Origin: an uncultured Collinsella sp.
GTDB lineage: Bacteria > Actinomycetota > Coriobacteriia > Coriobacteriales > Coriobacteriaceae
Direction of reading: 5' to 3'
Length of the DNA stretch: 64,000 nt
NCBI GenBank assembly: GCA_934646815.1
Contig: CAKUEW010000003.1
Location: 62,001-126,000, forward strand
The notes below the pieces were generated by a model. That model had not been told where the DNA came from, searched no databases, and saw nothing but the letters and a program-made list of their open reading frames with translations. The translations under genes were made by a program, and so were the position numbers. The number at the start of each line of letters is the position of its first letter. Position 1 is the first letter of the stretch. This document shows positions 8,528 to 17,433 of this stretch, in pieces.

Positions 8528-8672
8528 TATCGAAGGCATGCTCGCATTGGTATGCAGCTTATCCCCCAAGGGCATTTTTGGACATTTTGCCCTCCAAACG
8601 GCACTACCGCCAGCTGAATCGTGCAGATACGCTGGATATAGTCGCATAGGCCCTATGAGGATGGGAGCAACC

Positions 8673-10451
8673 ATGGCAGCCTTGTTCAAGACCCCCAAGC
8701 GCAATGACAAAACCTCAGGAGCCCATTTTGTCGAGCCCGACGTGCGCCATCGCACGCTGCTCGCGCACGGCAGCTGGCGCCGCGTGACGCGCCGCATCGT
8801 CGTGGGCGCCGTATGTGCCCTCACGGTGAGCTCGCTGCTCATGCCGAGCGTCTCGCTCGCGGCCGAGTGGGTCAACGTCGGCGGCATCCAATACAACGCC
8901 GCAGCAGGCGACGATGCCGGCACCTGGAACTGGGACGGCGCCGACGACATGAAGCTCAACGGCTACAACGGCGGCGCAATCGAAGCCGAAGGCAAGCTCA
9001 ACGTCAGTTACTCAGGCAACAACACCGTCACTAACGACAACGGCAGTGGCATCCAGGTCACGAACGGCACGAACGAGGACGCCGAGCTCAATATTCAAGG
9101 CGGCGCATCCGATACACTCAACGTGACGTCTTCTAGTGACGCCATCATGTCCGAAGGCGACATCAACATCGACGGAGCGGGAACCGTCAACGCCACGAGC
9201 ACCGAGGGCGACGCCATCGATGCCAAGGGCGATCTCACCATCAAGGGCTCAGGCAACGTCAACGCCACGGGTGATTCGGATGGCATCAGGGCGGACGACA
9301 ACATCACGATTGACAGCAGCGGAACCGTCACTGCCAAGGCTACCGAGGATCAGGGTATCGATGCTCACGAGAACCTCACCATCAAGGGCGGCGGCAAGGT
9401 AGAGGCAAGCTCTATCGAGGACAATGCGATTTGGGCCAGCGGCAACATCGAGATTGCGGGCGGCAGCCAGGTCAAGGCGAGCTCCGAGGAAGACTATGCC
9501 GTTAAGGCCAAGAGCAGCCTCGCGGTCACGAACGCATCCCTTAACGCAAGTGGTGTTGGATATGGCCTTTATGTCTACAAGGGCATCACGCTCGATGGCG
9601 CGACCGTGACGGTTCGCGCAAGTGCAGAAAGTGACGATGTCAGCGCCCTCTTCACCGACGAAGGCGACATCGTCATCAAGAACGGCTCAATCGTGGATGC
9701 GTTCGCAGAGGGCGAATTCTCGACCGCAATCTCCACCAGAAACTTCTATCCCAACGAAGCGGGTGGCCACATCTACATTAGCGACTCCGTTGTCAAGGCT
9801 ATAGCCCGCTATGCTGAGACCGGCGGCGACGGCCCCGACCACTACAGCGGCGACCGGGACGGCGAGACCATCCCTGAGCCTGAGGGCTTGAACATCGGCA
9901 TCTTTGCGCAGACCAGTGAGGGCATCACGCCCGCGACTATCTCGATCGTCCGCAGCAAGGTCACGGCCGAGGGAGACACGGCGGCCATCTTCGCCCTTGC
10001 TATGAGCGCGGACGGCAAGGCGATCGGCACCATCGAGATCGAAGGCTCCACCATCCTGACGCCTGAAGGCGGCAAGGTCATCGACTATCGCAACAAAGAA
10101 GAGCTCAGCGACGGCGTCGTCTACGAGGCAGGCCAAACCATCGGTACGGGCGACGCCATGATCGACTCTCCCTATGACGAAGCTGTCGCCAAAAGCGCGG
10201 CCATCGTGCCGCCCGAGGAGACCAAACCCGAGGAGAAGCCCGGCGAGACTAAGCCCGAGGGCCCCAAGCCGGGTTCCAAGTCCGAGGACACGAAGACGAT
10301 CAAGACCGTTGCGGCCACAACCACGGCAGCCAAGGCCACCGGCAAGCTCGCGACAACCGGCGACGCCTCGAGTGCAGCCATCGTGGCGACCGCCCTTGTG
10401 GGAACAGCCACCATCGCTGCGGGCGCTTCACTGAGCCGCAAGCGCTCGTAG
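8673..10451 (+). CDS. Sortase-anchored beta-helix surface protein (carbohydrate-binding, DUF4353-like)
   Basis: The start is ATG 8673, 6 nt after GGGAG. The 592-residue protein has a long n-region, a hydrophobic stretch RRIVVGAVCALTVSSLL and a probable cleavage site near residue 64 (SLA-AEW), so it is exported. Residues about 100-300 hold degenerate repeats of roughly 20-25 residues around motifs such as DAIDAKGDLTIKGSG, DGIRADDNITIDSSG and QGIDAHENLTIKGGG, the pattern of a right-handed beta-helix like the Cthe_2159/DUF4353 carbohydrate-binding family. A Pro/Glu/Lys-rich wall-spanning segment follows. The tail is KLATTGD, a hydrophobic helix and RKRS, an LPxTG-like sortase signal with LATTG. 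The ligand (pectin-like glycan or mucin) is inference. The gene stands alone. Confidence 0.82.
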   Translation: MAALFKTPKRNDKTSGAHFVEPDVRHRTLLAHGSWRRVTRRIVVGAVCALTVSSLLMPSVSLAAEWVNVGGIQYNAAAGDDAGTWNWDGADDMKLNGYNGGAIEAEGKLNVSYSGNNTVTNDNGSGIQVTNGTNEDAELNIQGGASDTLNVTSSSDAIMSEGDINIDGAGTVNATSTEGDAIDAKGDLTIKGSGNVNATGDSDGIRADDNITIDSSGTVTAKATEDQGIDAHENLTIKGGGKVEASSIEDNAIWASGNIEIAGGSQVKASSEEDYAVKAKSSLAVTNASLNASGVGYGLYVYKGITLDGATVTVRASAESDDVSALFTDEGDIVIKNGSIVDAFAEGEFSTAISTRNFYPNEAGGHIYISDSVVKAIARYAETGGDGPDHYSGDRDGETIPEPEGLNIGIFAQTSEGITPATISIVRSKVTAEGDTAAIFALAMSADGKAIGTIEIEGSTILTPEGGKVIDYRNKEELSDGVVYEAGQTIGTGDAMIDSPYDEAVAKSAAIVPPEETKPEEKPGETKPEGPKPGSKSEDTKTIKTVAATTTAAKATGKLATTGDASSAAIVATALVGTATIAAGASLSRKRS

Positions 10452-10511
10452 ACGTCCTTATATGCAGACAGGGCATTTCTAAAGCCGCCTAGACAGCCCA
10501 CCGCTTAGCCA

Positions 10512-10546
10512 CGCCACCGCCGAGCTCCCCTCCGGCGGTGGCGTTT
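10512..10546 (+). terminator. Intrinsic terminator after surface protein
   Basis: CGCCACCGCC (10512-10521) and GGCGGTGGCG (10534-10543) form a perfect 10-bp stem followed by TTT. Confidence 0.85.
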
Positions 10547-10637
10547 CCTATTTGCGCCCACAAAGCGCGGCCCATCCTGCCGCACCGGCGTGCGACAATG
10601 AAGGCCAGCGATATCAGGATGCAGAGAGAAGCCCGCC

Positions 10638-11303
10638 ATGCCAGCGCATCAAAAGCAGATAACCGTATACTCAGAGCATGCAGAAGGCGTACCCGTTATC
10701 TACCTTCCCGTCGTTATGGACAATGGCGACGACGTGTGGCAAGCATGCCAGGAGCTTGACTGCCCGCCGTTCATGCTTGTCGCCATTGGAGGGCTCGATT
10801 GGAATCGCGAGCTGAGCCCCTGGGAATGCGACGGAACCGTGCGCGATGCCGAGCCTTTTGGCGGACAGGCTGCCGGCTTTCTTGATGAGTTGTTGAACCG
10901 GATAATCCCAGAAGCTGAATCATCGCTTCCCCAGCCGCCCACCTGGCGCGGCATCGCCGGCTACTCGTTGGCAGGCCTCTTTGCGCTGTGGGCCCTTTGG
11001 CAAACCGAGTCGTTCGGCCGTGTGGCGAGCGCATCGGGGTCACTGTGGTTTCCCGGCTTTATCGACTACGCGCGCGAGAACACGATGCCGAGCACACCCG
11101 ACGCCGTCTATCTGTCGCTCGGCAAAAAGGAGACCAAGACACCCAACCGCATGATGCGACACGTGCTCAACGACACGCGCGCCATGGAGGAGCTGCTCAA
11201 CAATCGCAACATCCCCACGACCCTTGAGCTCAACCCCGGCAACCACTTTGCCCAAACCGACCTGCGCATGGCGCGTGGCATCCACTGGATTCTGACGCAC
11301 TAA
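10638..11303 (+). CDS. Alpha/beta-hydrolase esterase (esterase D/Fes-like)
   Basis: This 221-residue cytoplasmic protein has the hydrolase nucleophile elbow GYSLAG at about residues 108-113 and a C-terminal catalytic-His candidate in NPGNHFAQ. The segment ASGSLWFPGF after the elbow is typical of the putative-esterase family that includes enterochelin esterase and esterase D. There is no signal peptide, so an intracellular ester is likely the substrate; which one is unknown. It is a single gene bounded by terminators at 10512 and 11307. Confidence 0.78.
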   Translation: MPAHQKQITVYSEHAEGVPVIYLPVVMDNGDDVWQACQELDCPPFMLVAIGGLDWNRELSPWECDGTVRDAEPFGGQAAGFLDELLNRIIPEAESSLPQPPTWRGIAGYSLAGLFALWALWQTESFGRVASASGSLWFPGFIDYARENTMPSTPDAVYLSLGKKETKTPNRMMRHVLNDTRAMEELLNNRNIPTTLELNPGNHFAQTDLRMARGIHWILTH

Positions 11304-11306
11304 CAA

Positions 11307-11337
11307 GCTGGCCATGCGCATCGGACGCATGGCCAGC
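11307..11337. terminator. Bidirectional terminator between esterase and uracil permease
   Basis: GCTGGCCATGCG (11307-11318) and CGCATGGCCAGC (11326-11337) form a perfect 12-bp stem with a 7-nt loop between convergent genes. Confidence 0.85.
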
Positions 11338-11363
11338 TCATTTAACCGAGTTGAACACAGCCG

Positions 11364-12698
11364 CTATTCAGCGGATTCCTCGAGCTCCGAGGTATCGAAC
11401 TCAAAGTCGTTACCAGGAAGAATGGCGTTGAGCACAATACCCACCAGCGAGCCCACGGCAAGACCGGAAAGCGAAATCGTCACGCCGCCCAGCTCCAGCA
11501 CGATGGCACCAGCGGTGCTGTAGGCAATACCGAGCGAAAGGACGAGCACCAGGGCGGCAACCAGCACGTTGCGGTTGTTCTGGAAATCGACCTGGTTCTC
11601 GATGAGGTTGCGCACACCCACGGCGCTGATCATGCCGTAGAGCACGAGCGACACGCCGCCGATGACGCACGCCGGCATGGCGGCGATCACGGCAGCAAAC
11701 TTGGGACAGAACGAAAGCACGATAGCGCAGCAGGCGGCGATGCGGATCACGCGCGGGTCGAACACGCGCGTGAGGGCGAGCACGCCGGTATTCTCGCCAT
11801 ACGTCGTGTTGGCGGGAGCGCCAAAGAGCGAAGCCAGAATCGTGGCAAAGCCGTCGCCAAGCAGCGTGCGGTGCAGGCCGGGGTCGGCGATAAAGTTGCG
11901 CTCGCAGGTGGAGCCGATAGCAGAGATATCGCCGATGTGCTCGATCATGGTCGCAAAGGCCAACGGCATGATGGTGATGATGGCCGTCGTGGCAAGACCG
12001 CTATCAAACTGCGGCCCAAAAAGCGCAAACACGGTGTTGTCCCACACAATGGGCAGACCGACCCACGGAGCGGCGGCAACGCCCGAAAAATCGACCTCGC
12101 CCAACGCGGCGGCAACGGCATAGCTCACCACAACGCCCAGCAGAATCGGCACGATCTTGACCATGCCACGACCCCAGATGTTGCAGATGACGATCACGGC
12201 CACAGCGATAACGGCAACAAGCCAGTTGGTCTGGCAGTTGGCAATGGCAGAGCTCGCCAGGATCAGGCCGATAGAAATGACGATGAGGCCAGTCACCACC
12301 GGCGGGAAGAAACGCATGACGCGCTTGGCCCCAAATGCACGGAAGAGTGCCGCCAGCACCGGATAGAGCAGGCCGGCGCAGGCGACGCCCAGACAGGCGT
12401 AGGGCAAAAGCTCCGCCTCGCCATTAGGCGCGATGGCCGCATAGCCCGCGATAAAGGCAAATGACGAGCCCAGGAATGCAGGCACCTTGCCGCGCGACAG
12501 GAAGTGGAAGAGCAGCGTGCCCAAACCGGCAAACAACAGCGTCGCCGAGACCGAGAGACCGGTGAGCACGGGCACCAATACCGTGGCGCCGAACATGGCA
12601 AACAGGTGCTGCAGGCCGAGTAAGAACATGCGCGGGCGGCCGAGCGACGACGCATCGTAGATGGCATCGGCGACGGCGGGCGTCGAGGATTGGGACAT
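11364..12698 (-). CDS. uraA: Uracil-xanthine permease (NCS2, UraA type)
   Basis: The 444-residue membrane transporter imports uracil (or xanthine) with protons. The start is ATG 12696-12698 (MSQSSTPAVAD) after GAAAGGACTC; the longer frame upstream lacks a ribosome-binding site. Family marks are RMFLLGLQHLFAMFGATVLVP near the start, the central substrate region with ATMIEHIGDISAIG, and the NTTYGENTGVLALTRV segment. About 14 hydrophobic segments are visible. The acidic C-terminus FEFDTSELEESAE is not unusual. Uracil is more likely than xanthine from the EHIGD motif; this is inference. Confidence 0.9.
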   Translation of the reverse strand: MSQSSTPAVADAIYDASSLGRPRMFLLGLQHLFAMFGATVLVPVLTGLSVSATLLFAGLGTLLFHFLSRGKVPAFLGSSFAFIAGYAAIAPNGEAELLPYACLGVACAGLLYPVLAALFRAFGAKRVMRFFPPVVTGLIVISIGLILASSAIANCQTNWLVAVIAVAVIVICNIWGRGMVKIVPILLGVVVSYAVAAALGEVDFSGVAAAPWVGLPIVWDNTVFALFGPQFDSGLATTAIITIMPLAFATMIEHIGDISAIGSTCERNFIADPGLHRTLLGDGFATILASLFGAPANTTYGENTGVLALTRVFDPRVIRIAACCAIVLSFCPKFAAVIAAMPACVIGGVSLVLYGMISAVGVRNLIENQVDFQNNRNVLVAALVLVLSLGIAYSTAGAIVLELGGVTISLSGLAVGSLVGIVLNAILPGNDFEFDTSELEESAE

Positions 12699-12821
12699 GA
12701 GAGTCCTTTCAAAATGGAGGGGCGCCCAGGCATAGCTGATTACCTGCCCGAACGATACGATCCGAATCATTGTACGTGATGTACAGCGACCCGCGCACCC
12801 TGCCATCTACGAACGGTACCG

Positions 12822-13955
12822 TTATTTCCAGACGCGCTCAGCAATACGCTTGACCAGCGCAATCTTTGCCCACTGCTCGTCCTCGGTCAGCTTGTTGCCG
12901 ATCTCGCAGCTGGCAAAGCCGCACTGCGGAGACAGATACAGGTTCTCGAGCGGCACATACTTTGCGGCCTCGTGGATGCGTTCGACGATAGCGCCCTCGT
13001 CCTCGAGCTCTGCCGCCTTGGTCGTCACCAGGCCCAGCACGACCTTCTTACCGGGGGCAACATACTTAAGCGGCTCAAAGCCACCGGCGCGCGGCGTATC
13101 GAACTCCAGATAGAACGCATCGACATCCTCATGTGCAAACAGGTGCGGCGCGATAGGATCGTAGCCGCCCTCAAAAGCATAGGTCGAGTGATAGTTGCCG
13201 CGGCACACGTGCGTATTAATGACCAGGTCATCGGGCTTGCCTTCGATAGCAGCGTTATTGAGTGCCACGCCCAGCTCGCTCACCTTTTGCAGATCGACCG
13301 GACTCATGCCGGTCTTGGACACAAAATCGGTGTCGCAATAGATACCCCAGGTGCAGTCATCGAACTGGATATTGCGGCAGCCCGCAACGTACAGGTCGGC
13401 AATCACGGTGCGATATGCTACCGCAATGGCATCGGCGAGCTCCTCGTCGGTCCGGTAGACGGCACGCAGGCTCTCCTGCTGACCGTCACAGCGATCAAGC
13501 GTGACCTCAGAGAACGTCTGAATCGGTGCCGGGATGGTCTGGCGCGCGACCTGGCCTTCGCCCTCGAGCGCTTTGACGAACTTAAAGTGCTCAACAAAGG
13601 GGTGGTTCTCGCCACTGATGGGAGCGGTCACCACGGCGGTATCGGCCGTGGTCTCCTCGTCGTGGAACATATAGCCGGTGCGCGAGGCGCGACGTTCAAT
13701 GCCGTTGAGCCCCCACATAAAGTCGAGATGCCAGTAGCTACGACGGAACTCGCCATCGGTAATCACCTGCAAACCGGCCGCCTTTTGCTTGGCCACCAAG
13801 TCGCGGATTGCCTCGTCCTCAACGGCCTTAAGGCCAGCGTCGTCGAGCGTGCCCGCGGCATAGGCGGCACGAGCATCCTTTACGGCCTGCGGGCGAAGAA
13901 AACTGCCAACGATATCGGCGCGGAACGGCGCCTTCAGCTGGGTCGAAGCGCTCAT
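12822..13955 (-). CDS. MetE-like cobalamin-independent methionine synthase C-terminal-domain protein (YxjG/YxjH family)
   Basis: The 377-residue protein corresponds to the catalytic C-terminal half of MetE without the N-terminal half. The start is ATG 13953-13955, after AAAGGGAGATAT. Visible marks are DIVGSFLRPQAV at the N-terminus, QVITDGEFRR, NTHVCRGNYHS (candidate zinc His/Cys ligands), YLEFDTPRAGGFEPL and a C-terminal LSPQCGFAS with the last zinc Cys. Such proteins transfer methyl groups to homocysteine from donors not always defined. The CysB-like LysR gene upstream (14108-15004) is on the same strand and may control it. No S-box or cobalamin riboswitch is apparent in the 150-nt leader. 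Confidence 0.85.
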   Translation of the reverse strand: MSASTQLKAPFRADIVGSFLRPQAVKDARAAYAAGTLDDAGLKAVEDEAIRDLVAKQKAAGLQVITDGEFRRSYWHLDFMWGLNGIERRASRTGYMFHDEETTADTAVVTAPISGENHPFVEHFKFVKALEGEGQVARQTIPAPIQTFSEVTLDRCDGQQESLRAVYRTDEELADAIAVAYRTVIADLYVAGCRNIQFDDCTWGIYCDTDFVSKTGMSPVDLQKVSELGVALNNAAIEGKPDDLVINTHVCRGNYHSTYAFEGGYDPIAPHLFAHEDVDAFYLEFDTPRAGGFEPLKYVAPGKKVVLGLVTTKAAELEDEGAIVERIHEAAKYVPLENLYLSPQCGFASCEIGNKLTEDEQWAKIALVKRIAERVWK

Positions 13956-14107
13956 AGATATCTCCCTTTGCATTGGTTGCATGTATCGGGACAGAGTATG
14001 AGCCTCCGCACAGCCATCGTAAAATACGCGTTTATCGCTGTTCGCCATAGAATTTGTCTATGTAGCAATCATCAGGCAAATTCGGCGATTGCGTGATCCT
14101 GCGCGGA

Positions 14108-15004
14108 CTAAATATGCTGACGGATCGCGTCGATATAGGCCTGCCCGTAGCGCGTGAGCGTGGTGTTCTTGCGGGTAATAATGCCAATCTCCATGTACTC
14201 GTCCACATCAAGCGGAATCGAGATAATGCCGGGGCCGTTGAGCTCATGGCTGATCACGCCCGAACACACCGTGTAGCCGTTGAGGCCCATGGCCAGGTTG
14301 AACAGCGTTGCACGGTCACGCACGCGGATATTCTTGCGGCGCTCAAACGTCGAGGTCAGCTCCTCGGAATAGTAGAACGAGTTGTAGCTACCCTGTTCAT
14401 AGGACAGGAAGGGATAGTCTTCCAGGTCCTCGAGCGTCACACGGGAACGGCCCGCCAGCGGATGGTCGGCGCACACAAAGACGTGCGGCGCGGCGCAAAA
14501 GAGCCCTTCGAATACGAGCTCATTGGCCGCCAGCATACGCTCGATCACCTCGCGGTTGTGCTCGGAAAGATAGAGGATGCCCAGCTCGCTCTTCATATGG
14601 GCGACGTCCTCGATAATCTCGTGGGTCTGCTCCTCGCGCAGAGTAAAGTCGTAGCGTGCGGCATCGAACTCGCGAATCACGTCGACAAACGCGTTGACGG
14701 CAAACGAGTAGTGCTGGCAGCTCACGCTAAAGTGCGGCACCTGCTCGGACGCGCCTTTGTACTTGTCTTCGAGCAGGTCGGCCTGATCGAGCACCTGGCG
14801 TGCATAGCCCAAGAAGGTCTCGCCCTCCTCGGACACAATAACGCCCTTGTTGGTGCGCTCAAAGATATGCACACCCATCTCGTTTTCGAGGTCGCGAATC
14901 GACGCGGTGATCGAGGGCTGCGATACAAACAGACGGCGCGAGGCCTCGGTAATGCTGCCACACTCGGCAACCTTTACGACATATCTGAGCTGTTGGAGCT
15001 TCAT
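14108..15004 (-). CDS. LysR family transcriptional regulator (CysB/YtlI-like)
   Basis: This 298-residue regulator starts at ATG 15002-15004 (MKLQQLRYVVKVAECGSITE) after AAGGGGATA. The helix-turn-helix is ITEASRRLFVSQPSITASIR, followed by a type-2 periplasmic-binding-like effector domain. It lies 10 nt after a HAD phosphatase gene (likely co-transcribed) and upstream of the MetE-like gene, so a role in sulfur amino-acid control is plausible but unproven. Confidence 0.88.
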   Translation of the reverse strand: MKLQQLRYVVKVAECGSITEASRRLFVSQPSITASIRDLENEMGVHIFERTNKGVIVSEEGETFLGYARQVLDQADLLEDKYKGASEQVPHFSVSCQHYSFAVNAFVDVIREFDAARYDFTLREEQTHEIIEDVAHMKSELGILYLSEHNREVIERMLAANELVFEGLFCAAPHVFVCADHPLAGRSRVTLEDLEDYPFLSYEQGSYNSFYYSEELTSTFERRKNIRVRDRATLFNLAMGLNGYTVCSGVISHELNGPGIISIPLDVDEYMEIGIITRKNTTLTRYGQAYIDAIRQHI

Positions 15005-15014
15005 GGCTATCCCC

Positions 15015-15923
15015 TTAGCTGTTCGCGAGATTCGCGTCGGCAGCGCTTGCCGGACGCATAAACGGCGGCATCTCCCCCGTCGCGGCACAGGCAGCAATCA
15101 GGTGCAGGGCCTCGGCCACCGCATCGTCTGCCGCAGCGCCAATGTGCCAGCGCGCGGCAGCCGCGACGGCCTCGTTGGCATTGGCGACTGCTACAGAATT
15201 GGGGACGGCATCGATCATGGGCAGGTCATTGTCCGAGTCGCCGAACACCGCCACCTCATCGGGCGTCAGACCCAAAACGCGCGCAAGTTCCAGCGCGGCG
15301 CAGCCTTTGTCCCAACCCGCTGGCAGGATATCGAACAGGCGCACGCGGTTGTTGGGAAACACGAGCGAGAGCTCCGGCACCTCAGCGGCAACACGCTCGC
15401 GCAGCGCCGCAAGTTCCTCGCGCGAACGGGCACTCCAGATATTCGCCTTGTATACCGGGGCATCATCGACCACGGGACGACAAGGAGCCCCTTCGCCTTT
15501 GAGCCACGCGTTGCCGCCCGACTCCATAGCGCGACGCACGCGCTCGGGATCGCTCGTCACGCAATAGGCGTCGTTGTCCCAAAAGTCATCGCCCAAGCTA
15601 TAGATCTTTAGAAACGTATCGTCGGTCTCTTGCTCAAGGAAGTCGGCCAGGCGCATGAGAGCGGCACTGTCGGCCGCACGCGAAGCAACCACCTCGCCGT
15701 CAACAAACATCACCTGACCGTTGCAGAAGGCACCAGTCGAGAAGCACTCGGAGCGATTGCGGAACATCCAGCCCATCGCCGACGGCTGACGGCCCGAGAC
15801 CGGACCAAAGTGCAGGCCCGCTGCCTGCATGGCATGAATGCCCTCGATGGCATAATCGCTGGCGCCGTCATGCCCAGCCGGAATCAGCGTATCGTCCATA
15901 TCGGTCAGCACAAGTTTGATCAT
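15015..15923 (-). CDS. HAD superfamily hydrolase, Cof type
   Basis: The 302-residue protein starts at ATG 15921-15923 after GAGGGGGC. Motif I is TDMDDTLIP with both catalytic Asp residues, motif II lies in GPVSGRQPS, the Cof-type cap follows, and motifs III and IV are KGCAAL and VFGDSDNDLPM. Cof-type HAD enzymes dephosphorylate sugar phosphates or cofactors such as PLP and FMN; the substrate cannot be inferred. It is co-oriented with and 10 nt before the LysR gene. Confidence 0.9.
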   Translation of the reverse strand: MIKLVLTDMDDTLIPAGHDGASDYAIEGIHAMQAAGLHFGPVSGRQPSAMGWMFRNRSECFSTGAFCNGQVMFVDGEVVASRAADSAALMRLADFLEQETDDTFLKIYSLGDDFWDNDAYCVTSDPERVRRAMESGGNAWLKGEGAPCRPVVDDAPVYKANIWSARSREELAALRERVAAEVPELSLVFPNNRVRLFDILPAGWDKGCAALELARVLGLTPDEVAVFGDSDNDLPMIDAVPNSVAVANANEAVAAAARWHIGAAADDAVAEALHLIAACAATGEMPPFMRPASAADANLANS

Positions 15924-15962
15924 AGAGCCCCCTCGGTCATTCTCATCCCGTCTATTGTACCG

Positions 15963-16064
15963 ACCTGCCAAAAGGGGACAGGTTTATTTTGGTAGGTTTT
16001 ATCTGGGAGAACGCAAAGCCCCAGTTGCCGCCTGCCAAAATAAACCTGTCTCTTTTTGGCAGGT
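15963..16064. repeat. Paired palindromic element, CCTGCCAAAA family (copy 1)
   Basis: A 34-nt unit at 15963-15996 is repeated inverted at 16031-16064 with 31 of 34 positions matching. Each unit is itself nearly palindromic at its ends (CCTGCC...GGCAGG). The same unit, one base shorter, recurs at 37433-37468. It lies between the divergent HAD gene and thi operon, just upstream of the riboswitch, and may overlap the thi promoter. Confidence 0.8.
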
Positions 16065-16090
16065 GCGCTAGTATAGGGAACAACAGATTC

Positions 16091-16188
16091 GATGCAGGAG
16101 TGCCAGAGGTGCAAGCCACAAGGCTGAGAGGGCATGGGCCCAATCCTTTGAACCTGTCAGTTAATGCTGGCGTAGGGAGCATGCCGCC
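16091..16188 (+). promoter_or_regulatory. TPP riboswitch (THI element)
   Basis: The conserved cores are all present in order: GGAGTGCC, GGCTGAGAGGGCA, AATCCTTTGAACCTG, and the closing TTAATGCTGGCGTAGGGA. It precedes thiM and thiE, and an intrinsic terminator at 16196-16225 sits right after it. The likely mechanism is therefore premature transcription termination when thiamine pyrophosphate is bound. Confidence 0.96.
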
Positions 16189-16195
16189 TTTTGTA

Positions 16196-16225
16196 GGGGC
16201 GCTGTCTATGCACAGCGCCCCTTTT
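16196..16225 (+). terminator. Riboswitch-controlled terminator of the thi operon
   Basis: GGGGCGCTGT (16196-16205) and ACAGCGCCCC (16212-16221) form a perfect 10-bp stem, followed by TTTTCT. It lies between the TPP aptamer and the thiM ribosome-binding site. Confidence 0.92.
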
Positions 16226-16247
16226 CTATGCCAAGGAGGCATGTGCA

Positions 16248-17087
16248 GTGATCGATTCGGAACAGCTTAAGCAAAACATGGTCAAGGCGGTGGAGGAGAT
16301 TCGCGCCACCAACCCAATGGCCGGCTCCATCACCAACACGGTGACGATTGACTTTGTCGCCAACGCGCAGCTCGCCGTGGGCGGTTCGGCCGCCATGGTT
16401 TACCTGCCCGACGAGGGCGAGGCGCTCGTCGCCGGCGGCGGCGCCATCTACCTCAACATGGGTACGCTCTTCCCCATCTACGAGCAGACGATTCCCCGCG
16501 CGGCCAAGGCAGCACACGATGCCGGCAAGCCTTGGGTGCTCGACCCGGTGGGCCTGGGCATCGGCAGCCTGCGCACCCAGCTGGTAAGCGAGCTCAAGCA
16601 GTACAAGCCCGCCATCGTGCGCGGCAACGCCTCCGAGATTATTGCCCTTGCCGCCCTGTGGGGACTTGAGGGCGAGGCAGCTGACCTGGGTCGCGCTCGC
16701 GGCGTCGACACCACCGACACCGTCGATGCAGCTCGCGGTGCCGCTGTGGCACTCGCCCGCTACACCGGCGGCGCCGTGGTAGTCTCGGGCGAGGTCGACC
16801 TGATCACCGACGGCACGACCGTGGCCAAGTCCCACGGCGGCAGCCCGCTCATGTCCAAGATCACCGGTTGCGGCTGCTCGCAGGGCGGCGTGCTGGCCGT
16901 GTACGCCTGCGCCTCCGACCCGTTTACCGCCGCCGTCTGCGGCACTGCCGTCTACAACGTGGCCGGCACGCGTGCCGCCGCCGTCGCCGACGCCCCGGCA
17001 AGCTTTAAGGTCGCCTTTATCGACGAGCTCTACCGCGCGACTGCACAGGACATCGTCAACAGCCAGCTCGAGCTCGAGGAGGCATAA
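16248..17087 (+). CDS. thiM: Hydroxyethylthiazole kinase
   Basis: The 279-residue cytoplasmic enzyme phosphorylates 4-methyl-5-(2-hydroxyethyl)thiazole with ATP, a thiamine salvage step. The start is GTG 16248 with AGGAGG 9 nt upstream; the ATG at 16241 is in another frame. Family features are NPMAGSITNTVTIDFVAN near the N-terminus, the thiazole pocket around AMVYLPDEGEA, PWVLDPVGLG, VRGNASEI, and the catalytic GCGCSQGGV segment near residue 206. It is the first gene of a TPP-controlled operon with a thiamine-binding protein gene and thiE. Confidence 0.95.
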   Translation: MIDSEQLKQNMVKAVEEIRATNPMAGSITNTVTIDFVANAQLAVGGSAAMVYLPDEGEALVAGGGAIYLNMGTLFPIYEQTIPRAAKAAHDAGKPWVLDPVGLGIGSLRTQLVSELKQYKPAIVRGNASEIIALAALWGLEGEAADLGRARGVDTTDTVDAARGAAVALARYTGGAVVVSGEVDLITDGTTVAKSHGGSPLMSKITGCGCSQGGVLAVYACASDPFTAAVCGTAVYNVAGTRAAAVADAPASFKVAFIDELYRATAQDIVNSQLELEEA

Positions 17088-17091
17088 GGCT

Positions 17092-17433
17092 ATGTCCGAG
17101 CCCGCAACCAGTGCCGGCATGAACACCCTGGTCGCCGTCGCCATCGCACCGTGCGGCACAGGCGACGAACTGTCCGCCGAGGTCGCCGAGGTCGTCCGCG
17201 TCATTCGCGAGAGCGGCCTTCCCAACCGCACCACCTCTATGTTCACCGAAATCGAGGGCGACTGGGACGAGGTCATGCAGGTCGTACGCGACGCGACCTT
17301 TGTGTTAGCGAGCAAAGGCATTCGTACCGAGGTCGTCCTGAAGGCCGACATTCGCCCCGGGTTTACCGACACCATGAACGGCAAGCTCGAGCGCATGGAA
17401 GCACAGATCAAGAAGCAGGAGGAAGCACGATGA
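17092..17433 (+). CDS. YkoF/MTH1187-like thiamine-binding protein
   Basis: The 113-residue protein begins at ATG 17092, four nt after thiM ends, and overlaps the thiE start in an ATGA. The motifs VAVAIAPCGTGDELS, IRESGLPNRTTSMFTEIEGDWDEV and VVLKADIRPG match the thiamine-binding (DUF77/YkoF-like) fold. Members bind thiamine or its hydroxymethylpyrimidine part. Being between thiM and thiE under a TPP riboswitch supports a role in binding or handing over a thiamine precursor; the exact ligand is inference. There is no signal peptide or membrane segment. Confidence 0.85.
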   Translation: MSEPATSAGMNTLVAVAIAPCGTGDELSAEVAEVVRVIRESGLPNRTTSMFTEIEGDWDEVMQVVRDATFVLASKGIRTEVVLKADIRPGFTDTMNGKLERMEAQIKKQEEAR

